Positions 1 to 12,535 are shown, counted from the stretch's first letter. The stretch is DNA of 64,000 nt from Aricia agestis (GCF_905147365.1 NC_056413.1:1814501-1878500); one strand, 5' to 3'. Made by a program: numbers and translations. Notes: generated by a model not told the origin, from the letters alone.

Positions 1-565
1 TCTGTAAATAACTTTGAGACGTGTAAGGTGAAACTCTGCTCGAATAAATACCGCTCAATGTATAATTATTCAAGGCTTTTATTACTCTCTAACAAAAGTT
101 ACGTTTCTTAACTTAGATTCACCTGCTTGACTCTTACATATCAGTCAGAAAAGTGACAATAAAAGCTAGATTATATTTTTTTATTTGATCGCGTCTCGAT
201 CCGTAAAACCGAATTCGTGAAAGCTTATTTGGAAATTTTAAAAAATATATCAGACGGACAGCGGCAAACTGCCAACTCTTCATTCATTTTTCCGTTCGAT
301 TTTATGCACGAATTAAAATATAAATGAACGGAATTTTTTACTTCCCAAATGAATCTTTAACGGCTTTATAAACAGCGCTGCAAATGGCCAATGAAAAATT
401 TCAACGAGATTTACGCTGGGGACATATAAAATATTTATCTTGGAAGAAGAATAGAGTTGGACGATTGTTTGATTGATTTGTGGGAAATCAATAACATTTA
501 AATACTATCACCGGGGCATGAAACGTAACGTGACGTGAACATCAAAAATTCGTAAGAACGGCATT

Positions 566-697
566 ATCATCATCATCATATCAGCCTATAGTCATCCACT
601 GCTGGACATAAGCCTCTCTCAATGAACGCCAAGATAACCCTACTCGCATCCAACATGGGCCTGCAACTAAGCGGAGATCGTCATCCCACCTAGCGTA
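566..697 (-). mobile_element. RTE-type LINE, 3' end fragment
   Basis: Read on the - strand, the sequence encodes the final residues of a non-LTR retrotransposon polyprotein (ARWDDDLRLVAG, then SWRSLREAYVQQW before the stop). An ATG/CAT trinucleotide tail follows, as is usual for RTE elements. It is 5'-truncated and too short to be active. A longer relative lies at 37666-37925. Confidence 0.7.
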
Positions 698-764
698 GGA
701 TAGGAAGTAATATTCCCCTTTATTTCTATAGCATGACAAAAACGTACGTCTTCTCTTTTGTTTC

Positions 765-1078
765 GTATTGGCCGGTTTTATTGTAACCAGGTTAGTTACG
801 CAGGAGTAATTTTTACTGCCCAAATGTGTGCGCAATACACAAGAGCACTCTCTATCCCTTTACTCTCATAAACCAGTGGGACGGAAGACCGAGACGACTG
901 GCGAGAGATCAGGCGCAGGACCGATTTTTTACATGCCCATCCGGCGCATGGATCATCGTCACACAATCAGATGATCAGCCTGCATTGTCCTAACTTGGAA
1001 ATAACATGTTTCCAACGCGGGAATCGAACCCACGACCGAGTCAAGAGCCACGCTCTAAGCCACTGGACCACGGAGACG
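765..1078 (-). mobile_element. tRNA-headed SINE, family 1
   Basis: On the - strand the element starts with a tRNA-like head (GCCTCCGTGGTC-type A box near 1075, B box GGTTCGATTCCCGCG near 1020). A body of about 240 bp follows, shared with 13078-13770, 27909-28262 and 33942-34324. The head cannot form an acceptor stem, so it is not a working tRNA gene. Confidence 0.75.
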
Positions 1079-2609
1079 TTGGTTTCGTATACACTTCTGC
1101 TGGCATTCCCGGAATGCGACCTTTTAATTTTTCTCATAAAGGAACTGTAAAAATTGTAAATCGCTTCCATGTAAGACGTAATTAGACGAAGAAGAGCGCT
1201 GAAACTCAATCTTCAACACTAGAAAGGTGAAACCAGACGACGTCGCTAGTGTAACGAGATAAAGGAATGTAATTATACAATGAACAAGTCACGTTTGTTT
1301 AACAACTGCGTGGGGTCCAAGTCATAAGAATTTTCATCTATGCCCGTAGAGCTACGTTTTTTTGGGTCCCCATATATTTCCCGATATCGAGTATATTACA
1401 AACTATAATCTGAACCTGAATTATATCGGACGTTATCATAATCTGTGTCACAGTTTTTTATTCATTAGATTATGAATTGTGACTGTGTTGTCACTTGTCA
1501 GTCTATAATATTTAACCTGCTGGCGATATGACCAACGCCAGTATAAGGCCAATTTTACCCTAGCTATTTTATGATTCTAGGGCATATGACGTGGTAGAGA
1601 ACTTAACACAATTCTATTACAATCTCGAAAATTTGTTTAGTTTAAGTTATCACTTATCACAGAATAAGAAAATATTCGATTTAATTAACATAACTGACAC
1701 TCAATCGCAACCTCGCGGACGTCATTGGAGCCCATTCAATTTCCAATACGCTACCTCTTATGACCTACACCAGACATTTTTCTCTCCTATCTGGGCGTAT
1801 TAGTCGCTACTACGAAGGGATTTCTCTAAGATATTCCTTTTATTTCAGCTTATACCGTTTGATATCAGCGCCGAATAAATTTCGCTTATCTACATAAATT
1901 ATAAATCTACATAAATTATAAATCTAGTTTTATTATTACTTACGTTTTATTTTAATTTGTTAGTTGAAAAAAAAATTGAATCACCATCTTATGGCGGGGA
2001 TTAATCTCAATCCAAAACGATAACCTTGCACACAACGAAAGACCAAGCGTATACGCATCGCAATAAGATTCATTTTAGCTTAGCATAAAACTGTAGTTAC
2101 TCGGGCGGATCTTCTCTATTTTTCATGTTTTTTTTTTAAATATCTTTGGAAATAAACATTAAGAAACAAAATTGTTCGGTTAAGGACATTTTAATAGATT
2201 TACTAACAATTTATTCAAATAAAATGTATAATTATTAAAGTATTACGTTTTATTAAAATGTTTATGGTTTAAGGTATTTTAAATAAGTATTGTGCTTTAT
2301 ATCTCATATTTTTTAACACTTCGGTATTATATTGGAACTAGGTAAACCGGGAGTCACGGAATAACAAATTGGGGTTTATCCTCGCCTTAAGCTGATCGCA
2401 CATATTCGTGACATCATTAATTTCATACAACAAATTACGAATTCTGGGATGCGGCGTGCGCGGCGCGTATGGCGCGTACAGCGCGTGCGAAGCGCACAAA
2501 ATATGTGCGATCAACTTTAAATTGCAGTTCATCGCTGTTCGCCTCGCATTGAAATCGAGCCATATTTCGTGATGTGTTTTACTCTTGCAATAAATCATGT
2601 ATCTTCCTT
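1079..2609. other. no gene recognised
   Basis: AT-rich sequence. Reading frames here are short and lack recognisable domains. A short tandem duplication of an 'ataaatctac' unit is visible near 1893-1925. I see no splice-bounded coding exon. Confidence 0.4.
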
Positions 2610-2735
2610 CCTAAGGGAGATCGCAGACGACAGACTTTTTCAGTAGTCGGCATGGCGCGACCCTGGCCATGCCGACTGTATGGGCGCCGCAGACTCGATC
2701 GCACAAAAAGTCTGTCGTCTGCGATCTCCCTAAGG
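2610..2735. mobile_element. 126-bp foldback MITE
   Basis: Arms of 31 bp (2610-2640 and 2705-2735) are inverted copies with one mismatch, starting CCTAAGGGAGATCGC. The centre holds a second palindrome around GGCATGGC/GCCATGCC, so the strand can fold end to end. CTTCCT occurs on both sides and may be the target-site duplication. Confidence 0.7.
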
Positions 2736-4123
2736 CTTCCTAGAATTTCATACATCTCGGGCCATCAACGTCTACGGTGCGTGTGCGGTTGGCGTAAGAC
2801 TAAAATCAGCCTAAGTGCTACCCCAGTCAACGCAATTACAAGCAAATAAAGCCTCATGCATAATGAAGTAATAAGAACGCCCTACGTATTTACATCTGTT
2901 TGTGTTGAACAGCCAACAACTCGTATAAGTATGATTGAGGAAGTCGGCGTAATATCAATTTAAGGCTCGCCATAACTTTGAAGTAAGGCTGCGTTCATAA
3001 CGCAAACATCATTAACATTTCATTTGAAATTTTCACGGTGAATTTGTTTAATGTTTTATTTATTTATTTGGTAGTATGTTATGTGTTAACTGTCTCCAAA
3101 TGAGTTTAAAATAATACGAAATTTAGTCCGGTCATTCAAAAATCAAAATATAAATAACGTATTCACTGCTAGTATTCAAAATAATATACTTTTAAATACT
3201 TAATGAACGGGGAGGCCGATAAAACCGATTTATTTCGGACCTGTATAATTCCCACTGCATTTGATTGACCCATCGCATATGTAGGTACTAGCAGCAGGCC
3301 GGAACGGCATTAGGCTGATCATGATTATAATTATGATGATGATGACATATTTTATTATAAACCTTTAGGAACCAAAATCTCTGAGACTAAACTTTTTAAA
3401 AATTCTACAGCAAAATGTTCCATAAAAACGCAGCCTTAGATAAGATTTCAGTTAATATGTAACTCGGCACAGAGCTAAGGCGATGTTAAATAATTTAAAA
3501 ATGATGCCCTCCCCACCGGGGCTGAATACGCCACTGTAATCGTAAACGTACTCTCATCGCGCACTGATATTAAAAAAGAGAATTATTTTCTTTGTTGGTT
3601 ATTTCATTTTTATAGCTTTGCTGCTGTTGTAGAAGTTCTTAGATGTTTTCGGTATTTACAAACCATCATTTGATGGCTCCGTGCGAGTAACCACTGAGCT
3701 AGTTCTTCTTGCCTTTAGTTCTTGTTGTAGAGTCAATATTCAGAAATGTATTATTTTTGTTCTACAAAATTACATGACCAGTCGCTTTTTGTAAGAAGAA
3801 CATAGCCATTGCATAACAGGCCACCGCTCAAATGGCTTAAAAAATGAGCCAAAACATTGGTTTATAAAACGTCGCATAGATGGCGTTATACTTTAAATCG
3901 CACTGCACTAAATCGCCATTAAAACTAATCTTGAAATTGGAATAGTCTATTTTTAGAAGTTTCACATGCGACGCCGGGGAAAAAACTATAAAATTGACAT
4001 GTGCCGTATAATGCGATAAGATATCGAATTGAAAGTAAAATTAGCATGTTAACGATGCGGGCCGTCCCATATATGTGGCGGGCGATACTGTTTGAGTCTG
4101 TGGTCGCGGAGTAAATAAAGGAG
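2736..4123. other. no gene recognised
   Basis: Intergenic sequence 5' of gene A. The end contains a weak TATA-like string (CATATATG near 4069) about 50 bp before the gene A start codon. Nothing else is supported. Confidence 0.35.
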
Positions 4124-4175
4124 ATGCTCGTATACATTTTATTTGGTCTGTTTGTGTCCGCGTGCGGTGCGATCG
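4124..4175 (+). CDS. Gene A exon 1, signal peptide
   Basis: The ATG follows AATAAAGGAG. Seventeen codons form a short hydrophobic stretch ending CGAI. The exon closes with a single G before the donor GTAAGG. Phase and content match exon 1 of genes B and C, which decided this start. Confidence 0.7.
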
Positions 4176-4748
4176 GTAAGGTTTCTCTCATTAAGCTTAT
4201 AAGGGTTTATTTTTTGATCTATAATTCAACCCATTCTATTTGTAACCATAAGACTAATTCACGTTGCGGATCTTTCGATTTTCGCTAGATAGATATTAGA
4301 TTGCATTAAGACTTGACCTTTATAATATTTTTTTCCATATATCTTTGATGCTATTAACACACTCTCTTTATTCCTGTGCCTATTGTGAAAAAAAGTCAGT
4401 AATATTTTACTTTCGATTCCAATTCCCTTTTCACACTCGTATATTAAACATCTTGGTGTTATGTATTATTATACATGCGACGGTTATATTAAAAAGCAAC
4501 CGAAGCAGAAGCAAATTGTATTTAAATTGCACGAGTGCCGCCGGCGAAGAAAAACCCAATTCCCTACACTTATTACATAACTTGGGAGTTGTAGAGTGGA
4601 TAGTGCGAGTATAGTATTCGTTGGTGGATAGTGAAGTCAGACTCTAAGGCGGTCTGGGAGTGGGAAGAAACTATCATAACTGGCTGGCAGTGGTAGACGT
4701 GATTCCCACAGCTATCCCGAAGAAAATAAGATAAAAAATTGAGTTTTA

Positions 4749-5353
4749 TCTATACCAATATTATAAATGCGAAAGTATCTCTGTCTGTCTGTCTGTCTCA
4801 CTTTCACGCCAAAACTACCTAACCGATTATAATGAAATTTTGTATACAGATAGTCTAAAGCCTGAGAAAGGACATAGGCTACTTTTTTACTGGAAAAAAG
4901 CGTTGTAAGGGGGTGAAAATGCGTAAATTTATTCAAATTAAGTTAGTTGCAAAAATTCATAATAGATGGCGCCGTGCGTCTCCTGCGCTAACACTTGGCC
5001 AAAAGTCTTTCTTGAGGTAATCTTACATTGAATTTTTCATTTTTTTTATTGTTATTCCGTTTTTACGTTATTTAATAAATCAGTACTTTATCTATGCAGT
5101 GACGTAACCTTAAACCTATCAATGATAAATAGTTTATGGGTAAAGTTGTGTAATTGGGGGGCGAAATAAGCTTAAAAATTTGGCATAAAATATAAAGTTT
5201 AATTTAAAAAATTGAAATATTATGTGCACACTGCACAGCTGTTTTGATTTAAGGGGTACCAGGGTTTTTTATAAAAGCTTTTGACACCAATTTTGTTGAC
5301 ATCGCGCGCTATAAACTGAAGTCCACGCGGACGAAGTCGCGGGCAACAGCTAG
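4749..5353 (+). mobile_element. non-autonomous Helitron in gene A intron 1
   Basis: The element starts TCTATACCAATATTATAAAT after an A and ends GGGCAACAGCTAG before a T, giving A^TC...CTAG^T. A GC-rich potential hairpin (CGCGGACGAAGTCGCG) lies just before the end. The 5' region has TGTC repeats shared with the other copies. It has no coding capacity. Confidence 0.65.
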
Positions 5354-5374
5354 TACTTTATAAAAGGTCAAAAA

Positions 5375-5818
5375 CTGCTCGCTCTGGATCATATCCAACG
5401 AAGGGCCGATCGAATTGTTGACTGCCATAGTGTTTCAAACAGCTTGGATCCCTCGGAATTACGCCGAGATGTAGCTTCACTCTTCATCCTCTATCGGTTG
5501 TATCACGGGGAGTGCTCTGAGGAATTGTTCGGAATACCACCTGCAACTTTTCGCCATCGTTCCACGCGAAAAATATACCATCCTCATCAATTGATGACTG
5601 GTAGTCTTCCACCGTGCGTTTCTCGCGTAACTTTCTGCCGCGCACTGTAAAACTCTGGAACGAACTGTCACCAGCAGTATTTCCGGACCTATACGACCTG
5701 CATACCTTCAAGAAGAGAGCGTATTCCCTCTTAAAAGGCCGGTAACGCACCTGCAGCTGATGTTGCGAGTGTCCATGGGCGACGGTAGTTGCTTTTTGCT
5801 CCCTTATTTCATAAAAAA
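5375..5818 (+). mobile_element. jockey/CR1-type LINE, 3' end
   Basis: Frames on + carry the C-terminal end of a non-LTR reverse transcriptase protein (LYHGECSEELFGI, then FRHRSTRKIYHPHQL, then TFKKRAYSFLKGR before the stop). A frameshift lies between these parts. The 3' UTR ends TTATTTCATAAAAAAA. The sequence from the last codons to the poly-A is the same as the tail of the composite SINEs at 9018, 23945 and elsewhere. Confidence 0.75.
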
Positions 5819-5955
5819 ATTCAAAGTAGACCTTCAAAACTTGATACCTCCTAAAGTAACGGCGACTGAAACTCCATAGTCGCTGGTCGTTCTTACCTCT
5901 ACAGGGTTCATATACAGAAGAACTTTCAGCAACTTCATGCTGATTCGTTGTCGTC

Positions 5956-6092
5956 ATTCTATTCTATTCTAAGCCGTTTGTGTCCAACTGCTGGACAAAG
6001 GCCTCCGCTCTTTCCTTCCACACGTCTCTATCCTTTACTGTGTTTGGCCACTCTTTATCAACAGCGTCTAGTTCGTCGCGCCACCTTGTCGT
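5956..6092 (-). mobile_element. RTE-like LINE 3' end fragment
   Basis: The - strand reads TRWRDELDAVDKEWPNTVKD, then WKERAEAFVQQLD and a stop, followed by an AGAAT-repeat tail. This is the usual end of RTE-like ORF2 proteins. It sits in gene A intron 1. Confidence 0.65.
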
Positions 6093-6303
6093 CATTGGTC
6101 AGTTTTATTCTAAGAATAGATTACGGCCGCATCGGAATCCAGTCGTGCGCTATTTATTACACTATTTACTGATACCAAATAATTTTTACTACGCAATCCA
6201 AGCTGTCGTATTCAAATCGACTATGCAACGAATGACGTTCCGTATGGTTAGAATCCAACCGTTGGATGCAGTGTACTCACAGCTTTACTGATGATTGTTT
6301 CAG

Positions 6304-6447
6304 ATGACGAGGGCATAGTGAACGAGCTGGCTTGTTGGCTATCGGGAGGACAATGTATGAGAGCCATCGACTGTCCTTTACCACCGGAGAGTCTGCAGTC
6401 AGCATGCCCAGCGCAAGCGAGCGAGGGCATTATTTGCTGTCATGGAA
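6304..6447 (+). CDS. Gene A exon 2, first six-cysteine domain
   Basis: The acceptor is TGTTTCAG and the donor GTAAGT. The exon adds two bases to close an Asp codon and then encodes 47 codons (CWLSGGQCMRAIDCP near the middle, ending IICCHG), leaving one base for exon 3. At 144 nt it is divisible by three, so it is symmetrical (phase 1-1). Gene C exon 2 aligns without frame change. Confidence 0.8.
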
Positions 6448-6599
6448 GTAAGTATGATTTTTGACCAAATCCAGTTTAAAAAAAGTCAGACATGTAGAAT
6501 ATAACACCCCATTTTCAAATTTACGATCATTAGAACCATATAAGCATACCATTTTGTAGTGTGATAGAGAATGGATTGGATCGAATAAGCGACGAAAGA

Positions 6600-6905
6600 G
6601 TATTCAAATCAAATCAAATCAAATCATTTAATTCAGGCATCAAAGGCCCATATAACAAATACCTTAAATGTAACATACACATAATTATATAATAAATACC
6701 TTATTTTATATATACTTAAAAACTAACACTGTCACATTTTGCCGGCGACGTGACTCGCTTCGTTCCGGAGTCTCCCCCGGAACTCCGGCGCCTCGAAAGT
6801 CGACAGAAGATTCGTCGGTACTCTCACCACAAAGGAGCTAAAGTTAACCTTGTATTAACTCATCAAGCCCCATAAGCTCACCAGTGGGCGTGACACAATA
6901 GAATA
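6600..6905 (-). repeat. LINE 3'-tail-like repeat
   Basis: Starts with repeated CAAAT units, then 'caggcatcaaaggccca', and ends in a GC-richer block. The layout resembles the 3' tail of lepidopteran LINEs in reverse orientation. A related start is seen near 26534-26600. Family not identified. Confidence 0.35.
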
Positions 6906-7349
6906 ACAATAAATTTCCAAGAATCCACGATGGAAGGATTATTTTGTATGTTATATAACAGAAATAGAATTCAAATAACGTTGTGCTCCAGTTTATCACA
7001 GGAAAATGTATTACCTATACTTAACTACGCGACATTTGCTCCTGTAAGATGGGATGTGTAGGGTTACGTTACTCTGCTGCAGTGCAATTATGCAGCAGGT
7101 CCACCTTTACACAAAACAAACAACGACTGTAAAAACAAGGGTAAACAGCTGGTACAATCAATGCAATGCAATGGGCATCCATATAACCCAACGTGGAGAG
7201 GAGTCTTTAGCTAGAATAATAATTACTAGCTATTTGATTTTCGGTATTCGATAAAACACGAATAAAATGACATTTTCTAGAAATTATTCCTAGCTAGATC
7301 GATTTATCGCCCCTATAATATACTAAATTTCATGAAAATCTATATATTA

Positions 7350-8593
7350 TCTATACTTATAATAAAATCGTAGAGGTAAAATTTTTGTACATTGAAAATA
7401 AACTTGAAAAAACGAGTCAGGGGCATGTAAGAAGAGTAGTAGAACACATTTGAACCGTTTTTGAAATTTTTGTTTCTCTGTCTGTTTGTCTGTATGTCTG
7501 TTTGTCTGTTTGTACATCTCCGAATCCGCTGGACCGATTTCAATGAAATTTGGCATGATGATACCTCACATCCCTGGTCAACATCTTAGATACTTTTTTA
7601 ACCGACTTTCAAAAAAGGAGGAGTTAATGTTTACTTTGCTGTTTGTGGTCAGATTTTCAAAATTATTTTTTTGTTGTATAGATTGTCCGAATTTGATACC
7701 ATGTTTACAATAAAATCGGCCAAGTGCGAGTCGGGCTCGCGCACGAAGTGTTCCGTACCGTTATAGAGAAAAAATAGGCCAAAAGTTGTGTTTTTGTATG
7801 GGAGCCCCCCTTAAATTTTAATTCTATTCTAATTTTATTATTAATTATTAAAGTACACATATAATTAAGAATTCTGTGAAAATGTCAACTGCCTGCCTGT
7901 TGTCATTATTGATATCGAGCAAAAAAGGCCAAAAAAATCATGTTTGTTGTATCAATATTTAACGGGGGTCCCTTTTTCTAATATTCGTAAACGATTATCC
8001 AAACCCTGGATGGATAATGGATATTGACCACTGCGTATCTCAATTCGTTACGGCCTTGGAAATTTTAAAGTCAAACTTTACTGATCTAAGTCACTAGCAT
8101 CAGTCGAGCACATAGGTAGAAATGGTAGAATATGTACGACCGAAGGCAGTATGTTTGAATAAACCTCTCATCATATTCTCTGGGAGAGTTTTTTCTGCCA
8201 AGACGAAATAACTACAATGCTAGACAATCTACAGTGTACTGCAGTAAATCTGATGTCGCATACTACGGTGATATCGTGGACAGCGCTATAGGAACTTAAT
8301 CCGTGCCTTCAAGCGATTTTCTCACAATTATTATTGGCAACAGTCCACAACAAATTCCAATATTAATTTAGCTATACCTACTGTGGCCCCCATCCCCTGT
8401 CCACGCTAAGCGGTCTTCAAAGAAAGGACTTTTCAAAACGATAAGTATCTAAGTTTCAAGGTCTTTGATGTAAATTAACAATTTCGTGTGTAACATAGAT
8501 TTAACTAAAATAGTCGTAGATGGGTGTTCAATTTTCTAAATCTCGATTTTAATAACATACATTCACGCGGACGAAGTTGCGGGCAACAGCTAG
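7350..8593 (+). mobile_element. Helitron-like element containing a nested dispersed repeat
   Basis: The first bases TCTATACTTATAATA follow an A, and the end GGGCAACAGCTAG precedes a T. Both ends match the Helitron at 4749-5353, and the pre-terminal hairpin is present. A repeat starting TCGGCCAAGTGCGAG (about 7716-7975) lies inside it. The whole lies in gene A intron 2. Confidence 0.55.
7716..7975 (+). repeat. dispersed repeat 'GGCCAAGTGCGAG', partial copy
   Basis: Begins TCGGCCAAGTGCGAGTCGG. Further on it has the shared block with GTATGGGAGCCCCCCTTAAA and GCAAAAAAGGCC. Fuller copies lie at 29600-30207 and 57104-57555. No coding capacity; class unknown. Confidence 0.6.
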
Positions 8594-8693
8594 TATACAA
8601 GAATATATTGCTCGTTTAAAGATATAAGATTATCATCAGATGTTACCTACTGCTTGTCAATGTTATTGATGTTTTTTTTTTATTATTTTTCAG

Positions 8694-8821
8694 TCTCAAA
8701 CAAAAAAAAATCCTGTCGCGAGCGCGGCGGCGTGTGCATGGAGCGCTGTCCAACCAGATACACAGACAGAAAAGCTGAAGACTGTGAAGACTATGAAACC
8801 TGTTGTATAGTTATAAAATAA
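8694..8821 (+). CDS. Gene A exon 3, second six-cysteine domain and stop
   Basis: The acceptor is TTATTTTTCAG. The exon completes an Ile codon, reads SNKKKSCRERGGVCMERCP, and ends ETCCIVIK then TAA at 8819-8821. A polyadenylation hexamer AATAAA (8817-8822) overlaps the stop codon. The C-terminal Lys differs from the Val of genes B and C. Confidence 0.8.
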
Positions 8822-9017
8822 ATTAGTGGAAAAAATTCATTGAATAGCATAGAACGTGTGTTGTTATTATTGTCTACCTGTTATATTTCCTTGACATAAT
8901 TAAGAAGATAAGAATATTAAGATAGCTGATTACAATATACCTATTACCTATCTTTCAACGGACTCCAAAGGTTTAACGACTACTACGACCTTTAATATAT
9001 TTTAATCAAAAACTTTA

Positions 9018-9357
9018 ATTTTTCTTATGAAATAAGGGGGCAAACGAGCTAACGGGTCACCTGATGGAAAGCAACTTCCGTTGCCCATGGATACTCGCAG
9101 CATCAGAAGAGCTGCAGGTGCGTTGCCAGCCTTTTAAGAGGGAATAGGGTAATAGGGGAGGGTAGGGAAGGGAAGGGAATAGGGGGGGTAGGGTAGGGAA
9201 TAGGGTAGGGGATTGGGCCTCCGGTAAACTCACTCACTCGGCGAAACACAGCGCAAGCGCTGTTTCACGCCGGTTTTCTGTGAGAACGTGGTATTTCTCC
9301 GGTCGAGCCGGCCCATTCGTGCCGAAGCATGGCTCTCCCACGTATAAAAACCGTATT
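9018..9357 (-). mobile_element. composite SINE with LINE-derived tail
   Basis: In - orientation it runs from a CGTGGGAGAGCCATGC head, through a variable CCCTA/TTCCC minisatellite, to a tail identical in plan to the jockey-like LINE 3' end, with poly-A at the low-coordinate end. A repeat of about 20 bp close to TTTTAATCAAAAACTTT flanks it (8996-9016 and 9360-9380). That is a good target-site duplication for LINE-type insertion. Confidence 0.75.
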
Positions 9358-9974
9358 AAAACTTTTAATCAAAAACTTTTAACACGGTATATATTTTTGT
9401 GTTTTCCTGGGAAAGAAAAAGTTTATTTTATCCCCGTGCTAGTCATTAATATTATGCGTTAAAATGCGTTATGCGTTAATGAAGTGTAATACTCAAATTG
9501 CGTGCTAACGGTAATTCATTAAATGAGGGCACAAATTCACGCAATAAAGATTAAAGTCATAAATTATATTTTGTGTAGGGTGTAGAAAATCTAAGTTATA
9601 AACGTTATATTTACAACAGCCTCATCTTCATCAAATCAAGATTAACTAAATACTGAAGAGAAGTATGTCGCTCAAAAGCAACCATATACTTTTTACAGAT
9701 TTGATCCGAAAAAAGTATTATTGACGTGAAACTCCCGAAGCGGCGTTGTGCACTTTTTGAGATCAGTAAAAATCTTTAATTCACATCAGGAGTCAGAACT
9801 GGTGACCTGATCGAAAAATAATAAGACTGTGAGGAGGAGACCATCAAAGCGGTGTAGTCGAAGTTACGTTTCCATTTCTTCCTGCAAAAATGTATGTCAG
9901 GTCCTGCAATTTTTTTTTTACTTGAACCCGTTGCTTATTTTATTTTAAAATTCCTTCCTAGTCAAATTCCATTT

Positions 9975-10309
9975 TTTTATGAAATAAGGGGGCAAACGAG
10001 CAAACGGGTCACCTGATGGAAAGCAACTTCCGTCGCCCATGGACACTCGCAGCATCAGAAGAGCTGCAGGTGCGTTGCCGGCCTTTTAAGAGGGGAGGGT
10101 AATAGGGGAGGGTAGGAAAGGGAATAGGAGAGGGTAGGGAAGGAAATAGGAGAGGGTAGGGAAGGGAAAAGGATAGGGGATTGGGCCTCCGGTAAACTCA
10201 CTCACTCGGCGAAACACAGCGTAAGCGCTGTTTTACGCCGGTTTTCTGTGATCCCGTGGTATTTCTCCGGTCGAGCCGGCCCATTCGTGCCGAAGCATTG
10301 CTTTCCCAC
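9975..10309 (-). mobile_element. composite SINE with LINE-derived tail
   Basis: Second full-length copy in the same orientation as the one at 9018. It has the same head, GGGAGGGTAGG-type minisatellite of different length, and LINE-like tail. I could not settle the flanking duplication. Confidence 0.7.
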
Positions 10310-10941
10310 GTCACTAAATTTTAAATACTTGGGTACAAGGCATTAATTCAAAACACGACCATCCATCAAGCTGCATCTTTCCAGAAAAAGCTTTATTAAT
10401 TAAGCCTCCAAGGAACAGAATCGATGGCTCAATAATTAGTACGGTGTCCCGATAAACAACGGTATATCAAAGTCTACTTGGGAGTGGAAAAACAATGGAA
10501 CTTCGTTTTAATTCGAGGGAAAGCCAAGTTTTCTTATTTCTTGGACTTGGACTTGATTAATAGCCGTAAGTCGGGGAAGATTAAAAAAAGTTTGTACCGT
10601 TATTTGTCTCGCGTTTTAAATTCAAATGTATTTAGTTAGTGTCATTTAAGCGACAATAAAAGGAAGATTTGATAGTCCTGATGCAAATTTAACATTTTTA
10701 TACCATCTCAAAAATGCGCTCCGCAAAAAATGGTTTTTAACTTCAATCAATCATAATAAAGGTGTATTTACCTTCACATGGTGTCACAAAACAAAGTCCT
10801 AAATAATAACACTATAAGATGTAGGCCCCTGTATAGAGTTTACTGTGAAAATTTCATCGCTGGCAGATTAACTTTTTTAAACTTTTATGGGCAAATTCAT
10901 AAAGCTGGGGCCCTGGGGCGTCCATTCAAATAACAAAATAA

Positions 10942-11215
10942 TCGGCCAAGTGCGAGTTGGACTCGCGAACGAAGGGTTCCGTACCGGTATAGAGCGAAAG
11001 TAGACAAAACATTGTGTTTTTTGTATGAGAGCCCCCTTTAAATATTTACTTTTATTTAATTTTATTATTAATTATTAAAGTAACAATATAATTAAGGTTT
11101 TTTTTTGAAAATTTCAAGTGCCTAGCTGTTATTATTATTGATTACGAGCTTAAAAGGCCAAAAAATCACGATTCTTGTATGGTAGCCCCCCTTAAATATT
11201 AACTTTATTTTATTT
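10942..11215 (+). repeat. dispersed repeat 'GGCCAAGTGCGAG', partial copy
   Basis: Starts TCGGCCAAGTGCGAGTTGG and holds the AGCCCCC..TTAAATATT and AAAAGGCC blocks of the family. Just before it (10795-10935) is a half copy of the ACAGGGTGTAAC-type MITE. Confidence 0.55.
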
Positions 11216-12000
11216 TTAGTATTAATAATTATGTACGAGTATAATATCTAAGCATATAGTAGGGAAACGCTATAATACAATAGACACGACAAAATTTCCA
11301 ATTTGTCACAAAATTTTGTAAAATGTTTACCCCAAATACATTTTAAAAACTATTACAAACTTGTTGGTCTACGTGAACATGTGCGGGGCGTATTAATTTT
11401 TTAGTTGTAGTCCGTTCAAAATTTATTCACCTCGAAGCTCCTGAAATTGATCCTTTTGCCCTTAAAATAGAGGTTGTGTCACTAGCAAAATAGCTCCAAA
11501 CGCGCTGTAAGTTACATGTGAAATGGTGTTCCAATTTTGTAGCGCAGATTGGACGCATTAATATAAATGTACCAAATTGAAAACGGGGTTTTAAATATTA
11601 TTTTTTTAGGAAAAAGGATTTCCGTTTGTAAATAAATTGCGTCAACAGTATCTACGATCAGTTTTCATTCATTTAGTAAAGTTTTTTCATGATTTGTTTT
11701 TGTAAATCTGACAAAAAACGATAGAAAAAAAACAAATTGTACGCTGTAGCATGCTTAGATTTTAGTAGTACTTCGAAACAATAGTATTGTAAACTATAGA
11801 GTACTTTTACTGTATTGTTTATATTTTTTCTATTGCAACTTGTTAACAAAAATATGAAATTTAACTTGTTTTTTCCCCTTTTTTTAGAAAGTCGTGTATT
11901 GTAGTATATCAAACAGTGCTGTTCAAGTTTTTGAAATCGGTTCGTCATAATATACGTCTGTAATGACGACAGCGGGTTTCAGCCTGACTTTACACCACCA
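11216..12000. other. no gene recognised
   Basis: AT-rich. The 91-residue open frame at 11673-11948 (-) is Lys/Leu/Tyr-rich low-complexity sequence without a recognisable domain. I do not call it a gene. Confidence 0.35.
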
Positions 12001-12535
12001 CATTAGGGCCACCGCACACCAGAGACACGACTGTTTTAAGACAGACTATCGCATAATAAAAAGTACTAGATGCGCACATTTGAAACAAAACGTCTCATAA
12101 ACAAAGTTGTCTAATGCGTACAAGAACTGCACGGCGACAAGTCTGACTAACGACTGTCGGCTTCCCTTTGAAGTGTATACGAGTACGAGCGCGCACATCA
12201 ACGACAAAACTGTCTAGCGGAGTACCTGGTCTGAACTCTGATCTCTGTCCGAGCGTTCTCTACTGATGAATATACAATTGTATGCGTTGCCTCGTCGTAG
12301 TCAAACCAGTTTCGTCTTGGTATACGCCACGTGGTAGACACAACTGTTTTTCTTTAATCGTAAGACTGACTTGTCTATGTGAAACAAGATTGTCTAAAAA
12401 CTGTCGTGTCTTCAATATGGGGTCGTACGTCGGTAGAGCTTTCTTTGAGACTCTCAAGCATATACCTACAACGTATATGACAAAACAACGTTTGCCAGGT
12501 CATCCAGTATAATTATTATATATTCCATCATTTGA

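Larger units (their letters stand above)
4124..8821 (+). other. Gene A: two-domain TCI-like carboxypeptidase inhibitor (gene model)
   Basis: Three exons (4124-4175, 6304-6447, 8694-8821) joined by phase-1 introns with GT/AG ends give 324 nt and 107 residues. Exon 1 encodes a start Met and a hydrophobic signal peptide (MLVYILFGLFVSACG). Exon 2 encodes one six-cysteine domain spaced C-x6-C-x5-C-x10-C-x9-CC. Exon 3 encodes a second, C-x6-C-x3-C-x11-C-x5-CC, then a four-residue tail IVIK. Two domains each ending in CC, with GG before the second Cys, is the plan of the tick carboxypeptidase inhibitor, whose domains have a beta-defensin-like fold. The likely role is a secreted inhibitor of metallocarboxypeptidases. 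Function is inferred from cysteine spacing only; another secreted beta-defensin-like peptide is possible. Genes B and C are paralogues. Confidence 0.75.

Noticed and set aside
5484..5957. 157-residue protein on the - strand
   Set aside because: It is the antisense shadow of the LINE 3' end read on +.
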